A stretch of 39,618 bases of DNA from Xenococcus sp. MO_188.B8. GTDB taxonomy: Bacteria > Cyanobacteriota > Cyanobacteriia > Cyanobacteriales > Xenococcaceae. Below, piece after piece: positions 31,673 through 39,618 of this stretch. How positions within the stretch are numbered: position 1 is the stretch's first letter; the number at the start of each line of letters is the position of its first letter. The DNA is taken from assembly GCA_030065615.1 (NCBI GenBank), contig JASJDR010000051.1, positions 1-39,618 of the forward strand, written 5' to 3'. Below the pieces are notes generated by a model. That model saw only the letters and a program-made list of their open reading frames with translations. It did no database searches and had not been told where the DNA came from. A program made the position numbers and the translations under genes.

Positions 31673-32956
31673 TCAAACTCCAGCGGTTAGGGGAATTTCC
31701 AGGTAAGGATATAAAGGAAAGCGATCGCAAAGTTTGGTGACTCGTTGTAAACAATCACTCTTGACTGATTCATCCTCTGGATTTAACAGTCGATCCGCAA
31801 TAATATTAGCAATCTCCTGAAATTCTGTCGTCCCCATTCCTCTAGTGGTCATTGCTGGAGATCCTAATCGTAAACCACTAGTCACAAAAGGAGATTGGGG
31901 ATCAAAGGGGACGGTGTTTTTATTGGCTGTGATATTGATGCCACTGACTAAATTATCTGCTGTTTTCCCAGTCATTTCGATACAGCGCAGATCTACGAGA
32001 ATTAAATGATTATCTGTCCCGTCAGAAACTAGCTTAAAGTTTCTTTCTTTCAAGCTTGCTCCCATAGCTTGGGCGTTGTCAATAACCTGGGCAGAATAGG
32101 CTTTAAATTCTGGTTTAAGTACTTCCCCAAAAGCAACCGCTTTGGCCGCAATCACATGCTCTAAGGGCCCGCCTTGAGTTCCCGGGAACACGGCTTTGTT
32201 TAGTTTTTTTCCTAATTCGGCATCGCGGGTCAAAATCAAACCGCCTCTGGGGCCTCTGAGGGTTTTATGGGTAGTGGTGGTCACCACATCACAATAGGGA
32301 ATGGGATTAGGATGATGTCCTGTGGCAACTAAACCAGCAATATGAGCAATATCTGCTAGTAAATAAGCTCCTACTTCATCTGCGATCGCTCTAAATTTAG
32401 CAAAGTCAATGGTTCGCGGATAGGCAGAATAGCCACAAATGATTAACTTAGGTTTTTCTTTGACAGCAATCTCTCTTATTTGTTCAAAATCTAACTGCTC
32501 AGTTTCTTGATTAACTCCATACTGAACCACATTAAACCATTTGCCAGAAACGTTTACGGGAGAGCCATGGGTGAGATGTCCCCCATGGGATAAATCCATT
32601 CCCATAATGGTATCCCCTGGTTGTAATAGAGTTAGAAACACCGCAAAGTTAGCTTGGGCACCAGAATGAGGTTGTACATTCGCCATTGCCGCCCCAAATA
32701 TTTTTTTTGCTCGATCTATAGCTATTTGTTCGGCAACATCAATAAACTCACAGCCGCCATAATATCTTTTTTTCGGTAATCCTTCGGCGTATTTATTGGT
32801 TAGCACTGAACCTTGGGCGGCTAAAACTGCAGGAGAGGTAAAGTTTTCGCTCGCAATTAATTCTATATGGGTTCGCTGACGGTTTAATTCTGAAGCGATC
32901 GCTTGAGCAATTTCAGGATCGCTTTGAATCAGGAAATCTAAATTTGTTTGAGTCAC
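31673..32956 (-). CDS. glyA: Serine hydroxymethyltransferase
   Basis: GlyA interconverts serine and glycine, loading one-carbon units onto tetrahydrofolate with PLP as cofactor. The 427 residues begin with the family segments [20 protein letters not shown] and [20 protein letters not shown]. They contain the PLP-binding core: [47 protein letters not shown] and [15 protein letters not shown], with the Schiff-base Lys at about 231. The C-terminal domain ends [15 protein letters not shown]...[11 protein letters not shown]. The length is usual. It heads a likely operon with the WecA-like and cinA genes; purM lies 211 bases upstream on the same strand, also a folate/purine-linked gene. Confidence 0.97.
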   Translation of the reverse strand: MTQTNLDFLIQSDPEIAQAIASELNRQRTHIELIASENFTSPAVLAAQGSVLTNKYAEGLPKKRYYGGCEFIDVAEQIAIDRAKKIFGAAMANVQPHSGAQANFAVFLTLLQPGDTIMGMDLSHGGHLTHGSPVNVSGKWFNVVQYGVNQETEQLDFEQIREIAVKEKPKLIICGYSAYPRTIDFAKFRAIADEVGAYLLADIAHIAGLVATGHHPNPIPYCDVVTTTTHKTLRGPRGGLILTRDAELGKKLNKAVFPGTQGGPLEHVIAAKAVAFGEVLKPEFKAYSAQVIDNAQAMGASLKERNFKLVSDGTDNHLILVDLRCIEMTGKTADNLVSGINITANKNTVPFDPQSPFVTSGLRLGSPAMTTRGMGTTEFQEIANIIADRLLNPEDESVKSDCLQRVTKLCDRFPLYPYLEIPLTAGV

Positions 32957-33167
32957 TTGATGATCATCTTAATGAATTTATCGGCATTAACTATGCTATC
33001 GAACATTGCTTTTATTTTTCTTAACCTTGAGAAAAAGTAAAGAAATATTGCAGAAGGTATTTGAGATCAAAAATATCTCTTGCCTAACACAAACTTAGGC
33101 TAATACTTCTCGCTATTTTCGCTGGTTCGGTGAGTGGGGATAAGGTCAAATCAAGCCCAGGGATTAT

Positions 33168-34193
33168 CTAACTCACCACTAACTTGTTATTTCCAGCAAT
33201 AACTCGACCAATTTCATAAGCTGCAATATTCCGTGACTCCAACCATTCCTTTGTGGCATGAGCTTGTTCTGGAGCAACTAAAACTACAAAACCAATCCCC
33301 AAATTAAAAGTTTCCAGCATCGCTTCTTGCTTGACATTTCCAGTTTCAGCCAACCAGTGAAATATGGGTAAAATTTCCCAACTATCTAAGTCAACAGCAA
33401 TGGATTGATTTTGATTCAAGCAACGGGGTAAATTTTCTGGTAAACCACCGCCAGTAATATGTGCCATGCCATGAACATCAATTTCACTAGCCAACAGTTC
33501 TAAGATTGGTTTGACATATATCTGTGTTGGTTTAAGTAACTCTGCCCCTAAACTTGTCCCTGCTAAAATCTCAGGCTTACTATCCCAAGCTACATCTTGA
33601 GACGACACAATTTTGCGGACTAAACTAAATCCGTTACTATGAACCCCTGAGCTAGCTAATCCAATCGCCACATCTCCTAACTCTACCTGAGAACCATTGA
33701 GGAGCTTACTTTTTTCGACCACTCCCACAGCAAAACCGGCAATATCATATTCCCCTAATTCGTAAAAACCAGGCATCTCTGCGGTTTCTCCCCCCAGTAA
33801 AGCACAACCACTCTGGCGACAACCTTCCGCGACACCTTTAACTACTTGAGCTAATTGTTCTGGTTGGAGTTTTCCGGTGGCTAAATAATCCAGGAAAAAT
33901 AGTGGTTCAGCACCACTGGTTAAAATATCGTTGACACACATGGCGACTAAATCAATTCCTACAGTGTCATGACGCTTCAGAACTTGGGCAATTTTCAATT
34001 TAGTACCCACACCATCTGTACCAGAAACCAATATTGGTTGCTGATAACCCGCAGGCAATTCAAAACAACCCCCAAAACCTCCTAATCCCCCTAAAACTTC
34101 AGGACGAAAAGTACTTTGCACATCTTGACGAATTTGCGTAACAAAATCTCTTCCTGCTTTAATATCAACGCCAGCTTCTTTATAATCCATCAA
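33168..34193 (-). CDS. purM: Phosphoribosylformylglycinamidine cyclo-ligase (AIR synthetase)
   Basis: PurM closes the imidazole ring in purine synthesis, using ATP. The 341 residues show the conserved N-terminal [16 protein letters not shown], the dimer segment [82 protein letters not shown] and the glycine-rich [13 protein letters not shown]. The length is normal and no residue looks missing. It is followed by a 211-base spacer and then glyA, and has a 507-base spacer upstream, so it probably has its own promoter. Coupling with glyA would fit, since purine synthesis consumes the one-carbon units that GlyA supplies. Confidence 0.97.
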   Translation of the reverse strand: MMDYKEAGVDIKAGRDFVTQIRQDVQSTFRPEVLGGLGGFGGCFELPAGYQQPILVSGTDGVGTKLKIAQVLKRHDTVGIDLVAMCVNDILTSGAEPLFFLDYLATGKLQPEQLAQVVKGVAEGCRQSGCALLGGETAEMPGFYELGEYDIAGFAVGVVEKSKLLNGSQVELGDVAIGLASSGVHSNGFSLVRKIVSSQDVAWDSKPEILAGTSLGAELLKPTQIYVKPILELLASEIDVHGMAHITGGGLPENLPRCLNQNQSIAVDLDSWEILPIFHWLAETGNVKQEAMLETFNLGIGFVVLVAPEQAHATKEWLESRNIAAYEIGRVIAGNNKLVVS

Positions 34194-34700
34194 TAATTAC
34201 ATCTAAACAAAAATAACTATAACTGACTAATTAATAGTCTCTCGTTGAACGGAAGCAGAAGTTTCGCTCCAAACCGAGACACATCTAAATTGCACCTTTG
34301 ATTATGAAGAGAAAAAAACTTAAAATCCTTTCTCTCTCTCTCTTGGTGCGCGTTCCTTAGCTGCTTACCAAGCAGCAGGGTCGCACCGCTGCTCAAAAGC
34401 TCCCTACTCCTTTGCAGCCTAAGAGAAAAGTTAAATGCGAAATAGCTGATTCCTTTCCTTATCTTAAGGGCAAAGCCCAGTCAAGGGTTATTGTACTGAG
34501 TTTTATCCCTTTGATTGATTAAAAATTTTGTTCGATTAATCTAAAACCATTGAAATTATTAAGCTTATTATCAGTATTTTTACAATTCCTTGATAGTGTG
34601 ATTCTCGATAAAATTATTAAAGGCTTTATTTGATAACTTGAAGTAATATAAGCGGAATTTTTTTTACTAATCTTGTATTATTATTGAAATAGAAATAGTT
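34194..34700. other. Spacer between divergent purM and rlpA genes with a nested palindrome
   Basis: No gene is seen in this mostly AT-rich region. It contains a TC-rich run (about 34330-34342) followed by the nested palindrome at 34345-34387. Promoters of purM (minus) and rlpA (plus) are expected at the two ends. Confidence 0.5.
34345..34387. repeat. Nested palindrome, small dispersed repeat-like
   Basis: GCTGCTT (34360-34366) and AAGCAGC (34370-34376) form a perfect stem with an ACC loop. Outside it, GGTGCG (34345-34350) pairs with CGCACC (34382-34387). The block is G+C-rich in AT-rich DNA, and is probably an inserted small repeat. Confidence 0.55.
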
Positions 34701-35159
34701 ATGAATCAAAACAAAATTAAAATATTTAATACTGCCTTTTTGCTGGGTTTAAATTTAATTTTTCTGGGCTTAGAATATAGTCCAACGAATGCTCAAACAG
34801 AAAGTATTTCTGCCAATGAGGAAATCAATCTTGATTTTCAGCAGGGGGTAGAAATTGCCGACCAAGCTGTTTATAGTGGTAAAGCATCTTGGTATGGTCC
34901 TGGTTTTCATGGTCGTCGTACCGCCAATGGGGAAGTATTCAATTCTAACGATTTAACCGCAGCCCATCGTAGCTTGCCTTTTGGCACTAAAGTTCGAGTA
35001 ACCAATATGAATAATGGTAGCTCGGTAGTAGTAAGAATCAATGACCGAGGCCCTTTTGTAAAAGACAGAATTATTGATCTTTCTGCTGGTGCGGCTCGTA
35101 GTATTAATATGATTGGTAGTGGAGTTGCTCCCGTTAGAGTGGAAGTTCTCGGAATTTAA
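34701..35159 (+). CDS. rlpA: RlpA-like double-psi beta-barrel protein
   Basis: The 152 residues start with a signal peptide ([20 protein letters not shown], ending near NAQ at about 32). After a linker of about 25 residues comes a double-psi beta-barrel of the RlpA type: [38 protein letters not shown] and [20 protein letters not shown], with the key Asp of NDRGP. RlpA proteins bind or cleave denuded peptidoglycan glycan strands, often at the septum. There is no SPOR domain, so this is the short cyanobacterial form, and no lipobox cysteine is seen, so it is probably soluble in the periplasm. Activity is inferred from the family. A terminator-like hairpin follows. Confidence 0.9.
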   Translation: MNQNKIKIFNTAFLLGLNLIFLGLEYSPTNAQTESISANEEINLDFQQGVEIADQAVYSGKASWYGPGFHGRRTANGEVFNSNDLTAAHRSLPFGTKVRVTNMNNGSSVVVRINDRGPFVKDRIIDLSAGAARSINMIGSGVAPVRVEVLGI

Positions 35160-35190
35160 ATTGAATTAATAATTGTTTTTGTCTTCTTTA

Positions 35191-35225
35191 GGGACGTAGC
35201 GCACTATGTCCCTTAGGTTTTTCTC
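35191..35225 (+). terminator. Terminator-like hairpin after rlpA
   Basis: GGGACGTAG pairs with CTATGTCCC (35191-35199 and 35204-35212, one G-T pair), followed by TTAGGTTTTT. A second palindrome, GGGATTAT/ATAATCCC, lies just behind at 35231-35248. The G+C-rich arms may come from a small dispersed repeat serving as a terminator. Confidence 0.55.
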
Positions 35226-35259
35226 AAAAAGGGATTATGAATAATCCCGTAGTGCCTCC

Positions 35260-35475
35260 CTACACGCGATCGCTGTAAAGAGTTTGTATGAAATTTTCTA
35301 GTTTCTCTTCACTGCTACATTCAATCAGACCCTGAAATACTTCAAGCATTCTCGCTGCACTATCTCCATGAATTGGATTGAGTTCCCAAACATCTTGCAC
35401 CCAGTCTGATGGCTGCATTTCCTCAAAAATTATGCGTTCTAAAAGTTGCTTTGCTTCTTCTCTAGAAATAGCCAT
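35260..35475 (-). CDS. Small hypothetical protein
   Basis: A 71-residue acidic protein starting MAISREEAKQLLERIIFEEM and ending LENFIQTLYSDRV. It appears mostly helical and soluble, with no signal, membrane segment or cysteine motif beyond one Cys in GLIECSSEEKL. I do not recognise a family. The start is an ATG near 35475. It stands alone on the minus strand between rlpA and ftsH. The ordered amphipathic composition and sensible codon use favour a real gene over chance. Confidence 0.6.
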   Translation of the reverse strand: MAISREEAKQLLERIIFEEMQPSDWVQDVWELNPIHGDSAARMLEVFQGLIECSSEEKLENFIQTLYSDRV

Positions 35476-35887
35476 TTGTTAATTACCGAAAATTTAGGAG
35501 AAAATAGTTCCACACCACAATTATCTAATGAAATGAGAACAATTGTTTCTCGGTCATTAACTAGTTACTAAAGTTTTTTCTTGCCTTAAACATGAAAATT
35601 ACGTTAAATTTAGTTAAGTAAGTATAAATCGAGCTGAAAACAGTTTGACGAGCGCGGAAAGGAGGCTTCAATCCAAATAAGATTAACTAGAAATAATAAC
35701 TAATTAATGAATAAAAGTCCCCTTTCCACCCTGGTCGAGAAAACAAATCTAAGGAAAAAGTAACTTAGGTTATTAGACATCTCGCTAAAGGTAACTTACT
35801 TAGGATTTATTATCGCTAATCAAAAATCAAAATAGTTTTAAAAATATTCAATTTCAACAACATCCCAACTTTGGTAACACCTAACCT
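35476..35887. other. Upstream region of ftsH
   Basis: A 412-base spacer with no gene. A G-rich patch AGCGCGGAAAGGAGG at about 35651-35665 and AT-rich DNA near the ftsH start are seen. The ftsH promoter and a long 5' leader are expected here, but no site can be pinned down. Confidence 0.4.
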
Positions 35888-37777
35888 ATGAAAAAATTTT
35901 CTTGGAGAATTTTAGTACTCTGGACATTACCCATATTAATTGTAGGGTTCTTTTTGTGGCAAGGCACGATTTCTCCCAATAACAACTTATTGGGCGGTAA
36001 CACGGCAAGCACTCGGATGACCTATGGTCGCTTTCTTGACTATCTAAGTTCAGGTAAAGTTTCTAGCGTGGAATTGTACGATAATGGCAGAACTGCGATC
36101 GTGCAAGCATTGGATCCTCAAATCGATCAAAGGCTCCAAAACCTAAGAGTTGATTTACCTGCCAACTCTCCAGAATTAATTACAAAACTCAGAGAAGCAG
36201 ATATTAAATTTGATTATCATCCTGCATCCAACAGTGGTGCCTGGTGGGGTCTTTTAGGGAACTTATTATTCCCTGTACTCTTAATCGCGGCCTTATTCTT
36301 CCTCTTCCGTCGTTCTAATAATATGCCTGGTGGTCCTGGTCAAGCCATGAACTTCGGTAAATCCCGCGCTCGTTTCCAAATGGATGCGAAAACTGGAGTG
36401 ATGTTTGATGATGTTGCAGGTATCGAAGAAGCTAAAGAAGAATTAGAAGAAGTTGTGACTTTCCTCAAACAACCAGAAAAATTTACTGCTGTTGGGGCCA
36501 AAATTCCTAAAGGAGTCTTACTCATTGGACCTCCTGGAACTGGTAAAACTTTACTAGCAAAAGCCATTGCTGGCGAGGCCGGTGTTCCTTTTTTCAGCAT
36601 CTCTGGTTCCGAATTTGTCGAGATGTTTGTCGGTGTTGGTGCTTCTCGGGTTCGTGACCTGTTCAAGAAAGCCAAAGAAAATGCTCCTTGTTTGATCTTT
36701 ATCGATGAAATCGACGCCGTGGGTCGTCAGCGTGGTGCTGGGATCGGTGGTGGTAACGATGAGAGAGAACAAACTCTTAATCAGTTATTAACTGAAATGG
36801 ATGGTTTTGAAGGCAATAGCGGAATTATTATCATTGCAGCGACTAACCGTCCTGATGTACTCGATTCTGCTTTGATGCGTCCTGGTCGTTTTGACCGTCA
36901 GGTAATGGTAGATACCCCTGATATCAAGGGTCGTCTAGAAATCTTAGAGGTTCATGCTCGGAATAAAAAAATCTCCCCGGAAATCTCTCTAGACGTAATT
37001 GCCCGTCGTACTCCTGGTTTTTCTGGTGCAGATTTGGCTAACTTACTTAACGAGGCTGCTATTCTGACTGCTAGAAGACGCAAGGAAGCAATTACTATGT
37101 CAGAGATTGATGATGCGGTAGATCGGGTTGTCGCCGGGATGGAAGGCACACCCTTAGTAGATGGTAAGAGCAAACGTTTGATTGCCTATCATGAAGTGGG
37201 GCACGCGATCGTTGGTACCTTGGTTAAAGACCATGATCCTGTCCAGAAAGTAACTTTAATTCCTCGAGGACAAGCTCAAGGTTTGACCTGGTTTACGCCT
37301 AATGAAGAACAAGGTTTAATTTCCCGTTCTCAGTTGACAGCTCGTATTGCTGGTGCCATGGGTGGTCGTGCCGCTGAGGAAGAAATCTTTGGTTATGACG
37401 AAGTAACTACTGGTGCTGGTGGTGACTTACAACAAGTGACTGAAATGGCACGCCAGATGGTTACTCGCTTTGGAATGAGTGATCTTGGTCCTTTATCTTT
37501 GGAAGGACAAGGAGGCGAAGTTTTCCTTGGTGGTGGTCTAATGTCGCGGGCAGAATATTCCGAAGAAGTTGCTTCTCGCATTGATGACCAAGTACGTCAA
37601 ATTATTGAACATTCTCACCAATTAGCGCGCCAGATCGTTCGTGATAACCGTGAGGTAATCGATCGCCTGGTAGAGTTATTGATCGAGAAAGAAACTATTA
37701 ATGGTGAAGAATTCCGCCAAATAGTTGCTGAGTATACTGAAGTACCTGAAAAGGAACAGTTTGCACCTCAAATATAG
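35888..37777 (+). CDS. ftsH: FtsH membrane AAA zinc protease, FtsH2-like
   Basis: FtsH is a hexameric membrane protease that unfolds and degrades membrane proteins. In cyanobacteria one type removes damaged D1 from photosystem II. The 629 residues have two membrane segments (about 8-25 and 120-140) flanking a lumenal domain. The AAA module follows: Walker A GPPGTGKT (214-221), Walker [12 protein letters not shown] (269-279), and the second-region-of-homology [18 protein letters not shown]. The zinc site HEVGH is at 435-439, with a C-terminal helical domain. From memory the sequence closely follows the FtsH2 type of cyanobacteria (for example [24 protein letters not shown]), so photosystem II repair is likely. 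A terminator follows. It fits with psb27 and psbU in the window. Confidence 0.97.
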   Translation: MKKFSWRILVLWTLPILIVGFFLWQGTISPNNNLLGGNTASTRMTYGRFLDYLSSGKVSSVELYDNGRTAIVQALDPQIDQRLQNLRVDLPANSPELITKLREADIKFDYHPASNSGAWWGLLGNLLFPVLLIAALFFLFRRSNNMPGGPGQAMNFGKSRARFQMDAKTGVMFDDVAGIEEAKEELEEVVTFLKQPEKFTAVGAKIPKGVLLIGPPGTGKTLLAKAIAGEAGVPFFSISGSEFVEMFVGVGASRVRDLFKKAKENAPCLIFIDEIDAVGRQRGAGIGGGNDEREQTLNQLLTEMDGFEGNSGIIIIAATNRPDVLDSALMRPGRFDRQVMVDTPDIKGRLEILEVHARNKKISPEISLDVIARRTPGFSGADLANLLNEAAILTARRRKEAITMSEIDDAVDRVVAGMEGTPLVDGKSKRLIAYHEVGHAIVGTLVKDHDPVQKVTLIPRGQAQGLTWFTPNEEQGLISRSQLTARIAGAMGGRAAEEEIFGYDEVTTGAGGDLQQVTEMARQMVTRFGMSDLGPLSLEGQGGEVFLGGGLMSRAEYSEEVASRIDDQVRQIIEHSHQLARQIVRDNREVIDRLVELLIEKETINGEEFRQIVAEYTEVPEKEQFAPQI

Positions 37778-37812
37778 TTTGTCTATCTAACTATTAATTT
37801 ATAATTTAATGG

Positions 37813-37846
37813 GGAATGGCCATTAATGGCTATTCCTTATTTTTTG
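37813..37846 (+). terminator. Rho-independent terminator of ftsH
   Basis: GGAATGGCCATT and AATGGCTATTCC are complementary apart from one G-T pair (37813-37836), followed by TTATTTTTTGG. It begins 35 bases after the ftsH stop. Confidence 0.75.
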
Positions 37847-37884
37847 GCGATGGTAGAAGCGATTTAGCTTTTTCAGTCACCGTT

Positions 37885-37907
37885 ACACCGCCGTAAAACG
37901 ACGGTGT
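37885..37907. repeat. G+C-rich hairpin between ftsH and the epimerase-like gene
   Basis: ACACCGCCGT (37885-37894) pairs with ACGACGGTGT (37898-37907) with one mismatch across an AAA loop. Its surroundings are AT-rich. It may be a small repeat or an end of a miniature element. Confidence 0.45.
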
Positions 37908-37998
37908 CTCCCTGACTTCGTAAATATTGTGGCATTAAAGTGATAAAGTCTTTTTTACTGTTTGTGCAAAAATACAATTATAAAGAGCAAAGATATTA

Positions 37999-38832
37999 AT
38001 GAAAATTACTATTCTTGGTTGCGGATATGTCGGTAGCGCAGTCGCTCGTTTATGGCAGAAAAACGGTCATCAGGTTACTGTAACTACCACAACACCTGAA
38101 AAAATAGCCCAGTTATCAGAAATCGCCCACCAAGTAGTGATTGTAGATGGTAAAGATCCTAAAGCGATCGCGAAAGTCATTCAAGATCGAGATTTTGTCT
38201 TATTTTCTATAGGGGCAAAAACAGGAGATAGTGATATTTATCGCCAAACTTATCTTGGCACAGCTACTAATTTTGTAACAGCATTACAAGACAATCAAAC
38301 TGTTAAACAAGTAATTTATACAGGAAGTTATGGAATTTTAGGAGATAAAAAAGGTGCCTGGACAGATGAAACAGCACCAGTTGCTCCTATGAGTGAAAAT
38401 AGCAAAATATTATGCCAAACTGAAGAAGTATTGATATCAGCAAACTCGGCAAAATTAAAAGTATGTATATTGCGTTTAGCAGGTATTTATGGTCCAGGAA
38501 GAGAATTAATCAAAATCTTTAAAAGATCTGCTGGGACGACTCGTCCTGGTAAAGGAATAGACTATAGTAATTGGGTACATTTAGAAGATATTGTTAACGG
38601 GATTGAATTAGTTAGATTGAAACAACTAGCAGGTATTTATAATTTAAACTGTGATGAACCCCTAGAAACTCGCGAATTTTTCCGTAGGTTGTTTGAGACC
38701 TATAATTTACCGCCAATTAATTGGGATATCAAAGCAGTTTCTAACCGTCCTTATAACTTGCGATTATCAAATAAAAAGATTAAAGATGTCGGGTTAAACT
38801 TAATTCATCCTCAGATTGTGTTTGATTTGTGA
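37999..38832 (+). CDS. NAD(P)-dependent epimerase/dehydratase-like protein (extended SDR)
   Basis: The 277 residues have a Rossmann fold: MKITILGCGYVGSAVARLWQ, with the GxGxxG-type dinucleotide loop at residues 7-12, then DFVLFSIGAKTGDS and KQVIYTGSYGILGDKKGAW. The middle carries LRLAGIYGPGRELIKIF, and NWVHLEDIVNGIELVR is the motif seen in sugar epimerases. The usual YxxxK catalytic pair is not obvious (the corresponding stretch reads SKILCQTEEVL), which resembles the YeeZ-like atypical group. The substrate is unknown. It lies 221 bases downstream of ftsH behind a terminator, so it probably has its own promoter. Confidence 0.85.
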   Translation: MKITILGCGYVGSAVARLWQKNGHQVTVTTTTPEKIAQLSEIAHQVVIVDGKDPKAIAKVIQDRDFVLFSIGAKTGDSDIYRQTYLGTATNFVTALQDNQTVKQVIYTGSYGILGDKKGAWTDETAPVAPMSENSKILCQTEEVLISANSAKLKVCILRLAGIYGPGRELIKIFKRSAGTTRPGKGIDYSNWVHLEDIVNGIELVRLKQLAGIYNLNCDEPLETREFFRRLFETYNLPPINWDIKAVSNRPYNLRLSNKKIKDVGLNLIHPQIVFDL

Positions 38833-39073
38833 CTCCATAAGTACCTAAACAAAATTAATTACACAGCCGATATCAATTTCTCTGGAACTGTTTTTCTGCG
38901 TCATGCGTCATATTTGATAACGCCCTGTGTCCCAATATCTCTTCTTCTTTTTCCTGCTACCCTGATTTATTGAGTGGATACCTCAAGGAGAATATCTCTA
39001 CTCATCGGTCACAAGTTAAGGAATTTGGGAATTTGTCAAGAGGAAACAAAAATCATGTGAAACTACCAAGAGA

Positions 39074-39394
39074 GTGCAAGAGCCTTATGCTGTCTTGATG
39101 GATTTAGGTGATGCCATAGCTGATGAGTTAGCTTTGCCTGTTGATCGTATTTCTTTAGAGATGATTTATCGGGGACTTTATCATTTCTCAGTGGCTCACC
39201 AAAAAGGATTAACTGATGATCCGATTAAGTATTTTGCGGCTCCAGAAAATCGGGATTTAGGGGTAGTTAAATCAATACGTAAATCGCGTGTCCGACTAAT
39301 CATTGCCCCGTTCCCTGACCGACAAAAAAATGAAGAGGATTTCTTCTTTTCGCCGAATTCTCAAATCCCCTTGACAACTACGATTTCAGCTTAA
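39074..39394 (+). pseudogene. C-terminal remnant of a transposase gene
   Basis: A 106-codon frame (GTG start, probably not a true start) reads AVLMDLGDAIADELALPVDR, SLEMIYRGLYHFSVAHQKGL and YFAAPENRDLGVVKSIRKSR. The patterns YRGLYHFS and NxDLGxVK resemble the C-terminal part of IS4-type transposases of cyanobacteria. The frame is open upstream of the GTG for only a few tens of bases, and no catalytic motifs are present, so only the tail is left. Recognition is from memory and moderate. Confidence 0.5.
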
Positions 39395-39408
39395 GTTGTC
39401 ACCAATGT

Positions 39409-39618
39409 TTAGTCTTAGAAAATGGGACGCGCTATTTGTTAGGCTCTATTCACTTCAATATCAAGGAGGATTCACTGGCAATTCCAGTGAAAATTCGTAA
39501 GAGTTTGAAGTGGGACAGATCCCATGAAGACGAGCTATCAAATATTTTGGCTTCTCTGAGAACTTTTCCTCCCGCGGACAATTATGGAGAATTACTTGAC
39601 GAACTAGATTTTATTTTG
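39409..39618 (+). other. Open reading frame running off the window edge
   Basis: From about 39334 a frame without stops reads ...CHQCLVLENGTRYLLGSIHF, then NIKEDSLAIPVKIRKSLKWD, and is still open at the window end. There is no clear ATG or ribosome site. It may be part of the same decayed region as the transposase remnant or the start of another gene; no family was recognised. Confidence 0.25.

Noticed and set aside
1..39618. DGR reverse transcriptase, Avd gene or template repeat within the window
   Set aside because: No protein with reverse transcriptase motifs was found among the frames, and no second copy of the RGGSWN...GFRVV coding block was noticed by eye; the DGR core must be elsewhere if it exists.

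Overview
The window looks like a chromosomal piece of a cyanobacterium. It encodes photosystem II lumenal proteins (PsbU, Psb27) and an FtsH very like the cyanobacterial FtsH that repairs photosystem II. The octamer GCGATCGC (HIP1) recurs throughout, the DNA is moderately AT-rich, and DUF4346, the bifunctional nuclease and TIR-FGE proteins are typical of the group. I cannot name the genus. No tRNA, rRNA or CRISPR array was seen.

Left part (1-5200): an IS701-like insertion sequence with inverted ends and a 5-bp target duplication. Next come a nitrilase-fold protein with altered catalytic residues and a divergent DUF4346 gene. Then follows a TIR domain joined, through a one-base frame change, to a formylglycine-generating-enzyme-like (FGE/C-lectin fold) domain. 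The 3' end of that gene has the codon pattern of a diversity-generating retroelement (DGR) variable region. This is the most interesting system here: a TIR effector with a hypermutable ligand-binding tail, whose reverse transcriptase and template repeat are not in the window. A Uma2 nuclease fragment follows.

Region 5200-13300: a large secreted Calx-beta/sugar dehydrogenase/RTX protein, a YciI-like protein, and a cluster of TPR-methyltransferase, sulfotransferase-TPR and methyltransferase genes with a decayed methyltransferase-like remnant between them. The cluster suggests modification of a surface or secreted glycan or metabolite.

Region 13300-25000: housekeeping and stress genes: riboflavin synthase, a bifunctional nuclease, a small membrane protein, a ClC-CBS-USP transporter lacking the gating glutamate, a Tat-exported multicopper oxidase broken by a frameshift, a ketoacid decarboxylase, and recJ with a low-complexity insertion. 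Two copies of an 89-bp repeat with inverted ends lie in the intergenic spacers.

Region 25000-39618: a second secreted sugar dehydrogenase, psbU and psb27, an IS982 element just upstream of psb27, and a probable operon glyA - WecA-like transferase - cinA. Then come purM, rlpA, a small hypothetical gene, ftsH, an epimerase-like protein and a transposase remnant. Several 20-45 bp palindromic insertions, like the small dispersed repeats known from cyanobacteria, interrupt spacers and transposase genes. One of them visibly breaks the IS982 transposase.
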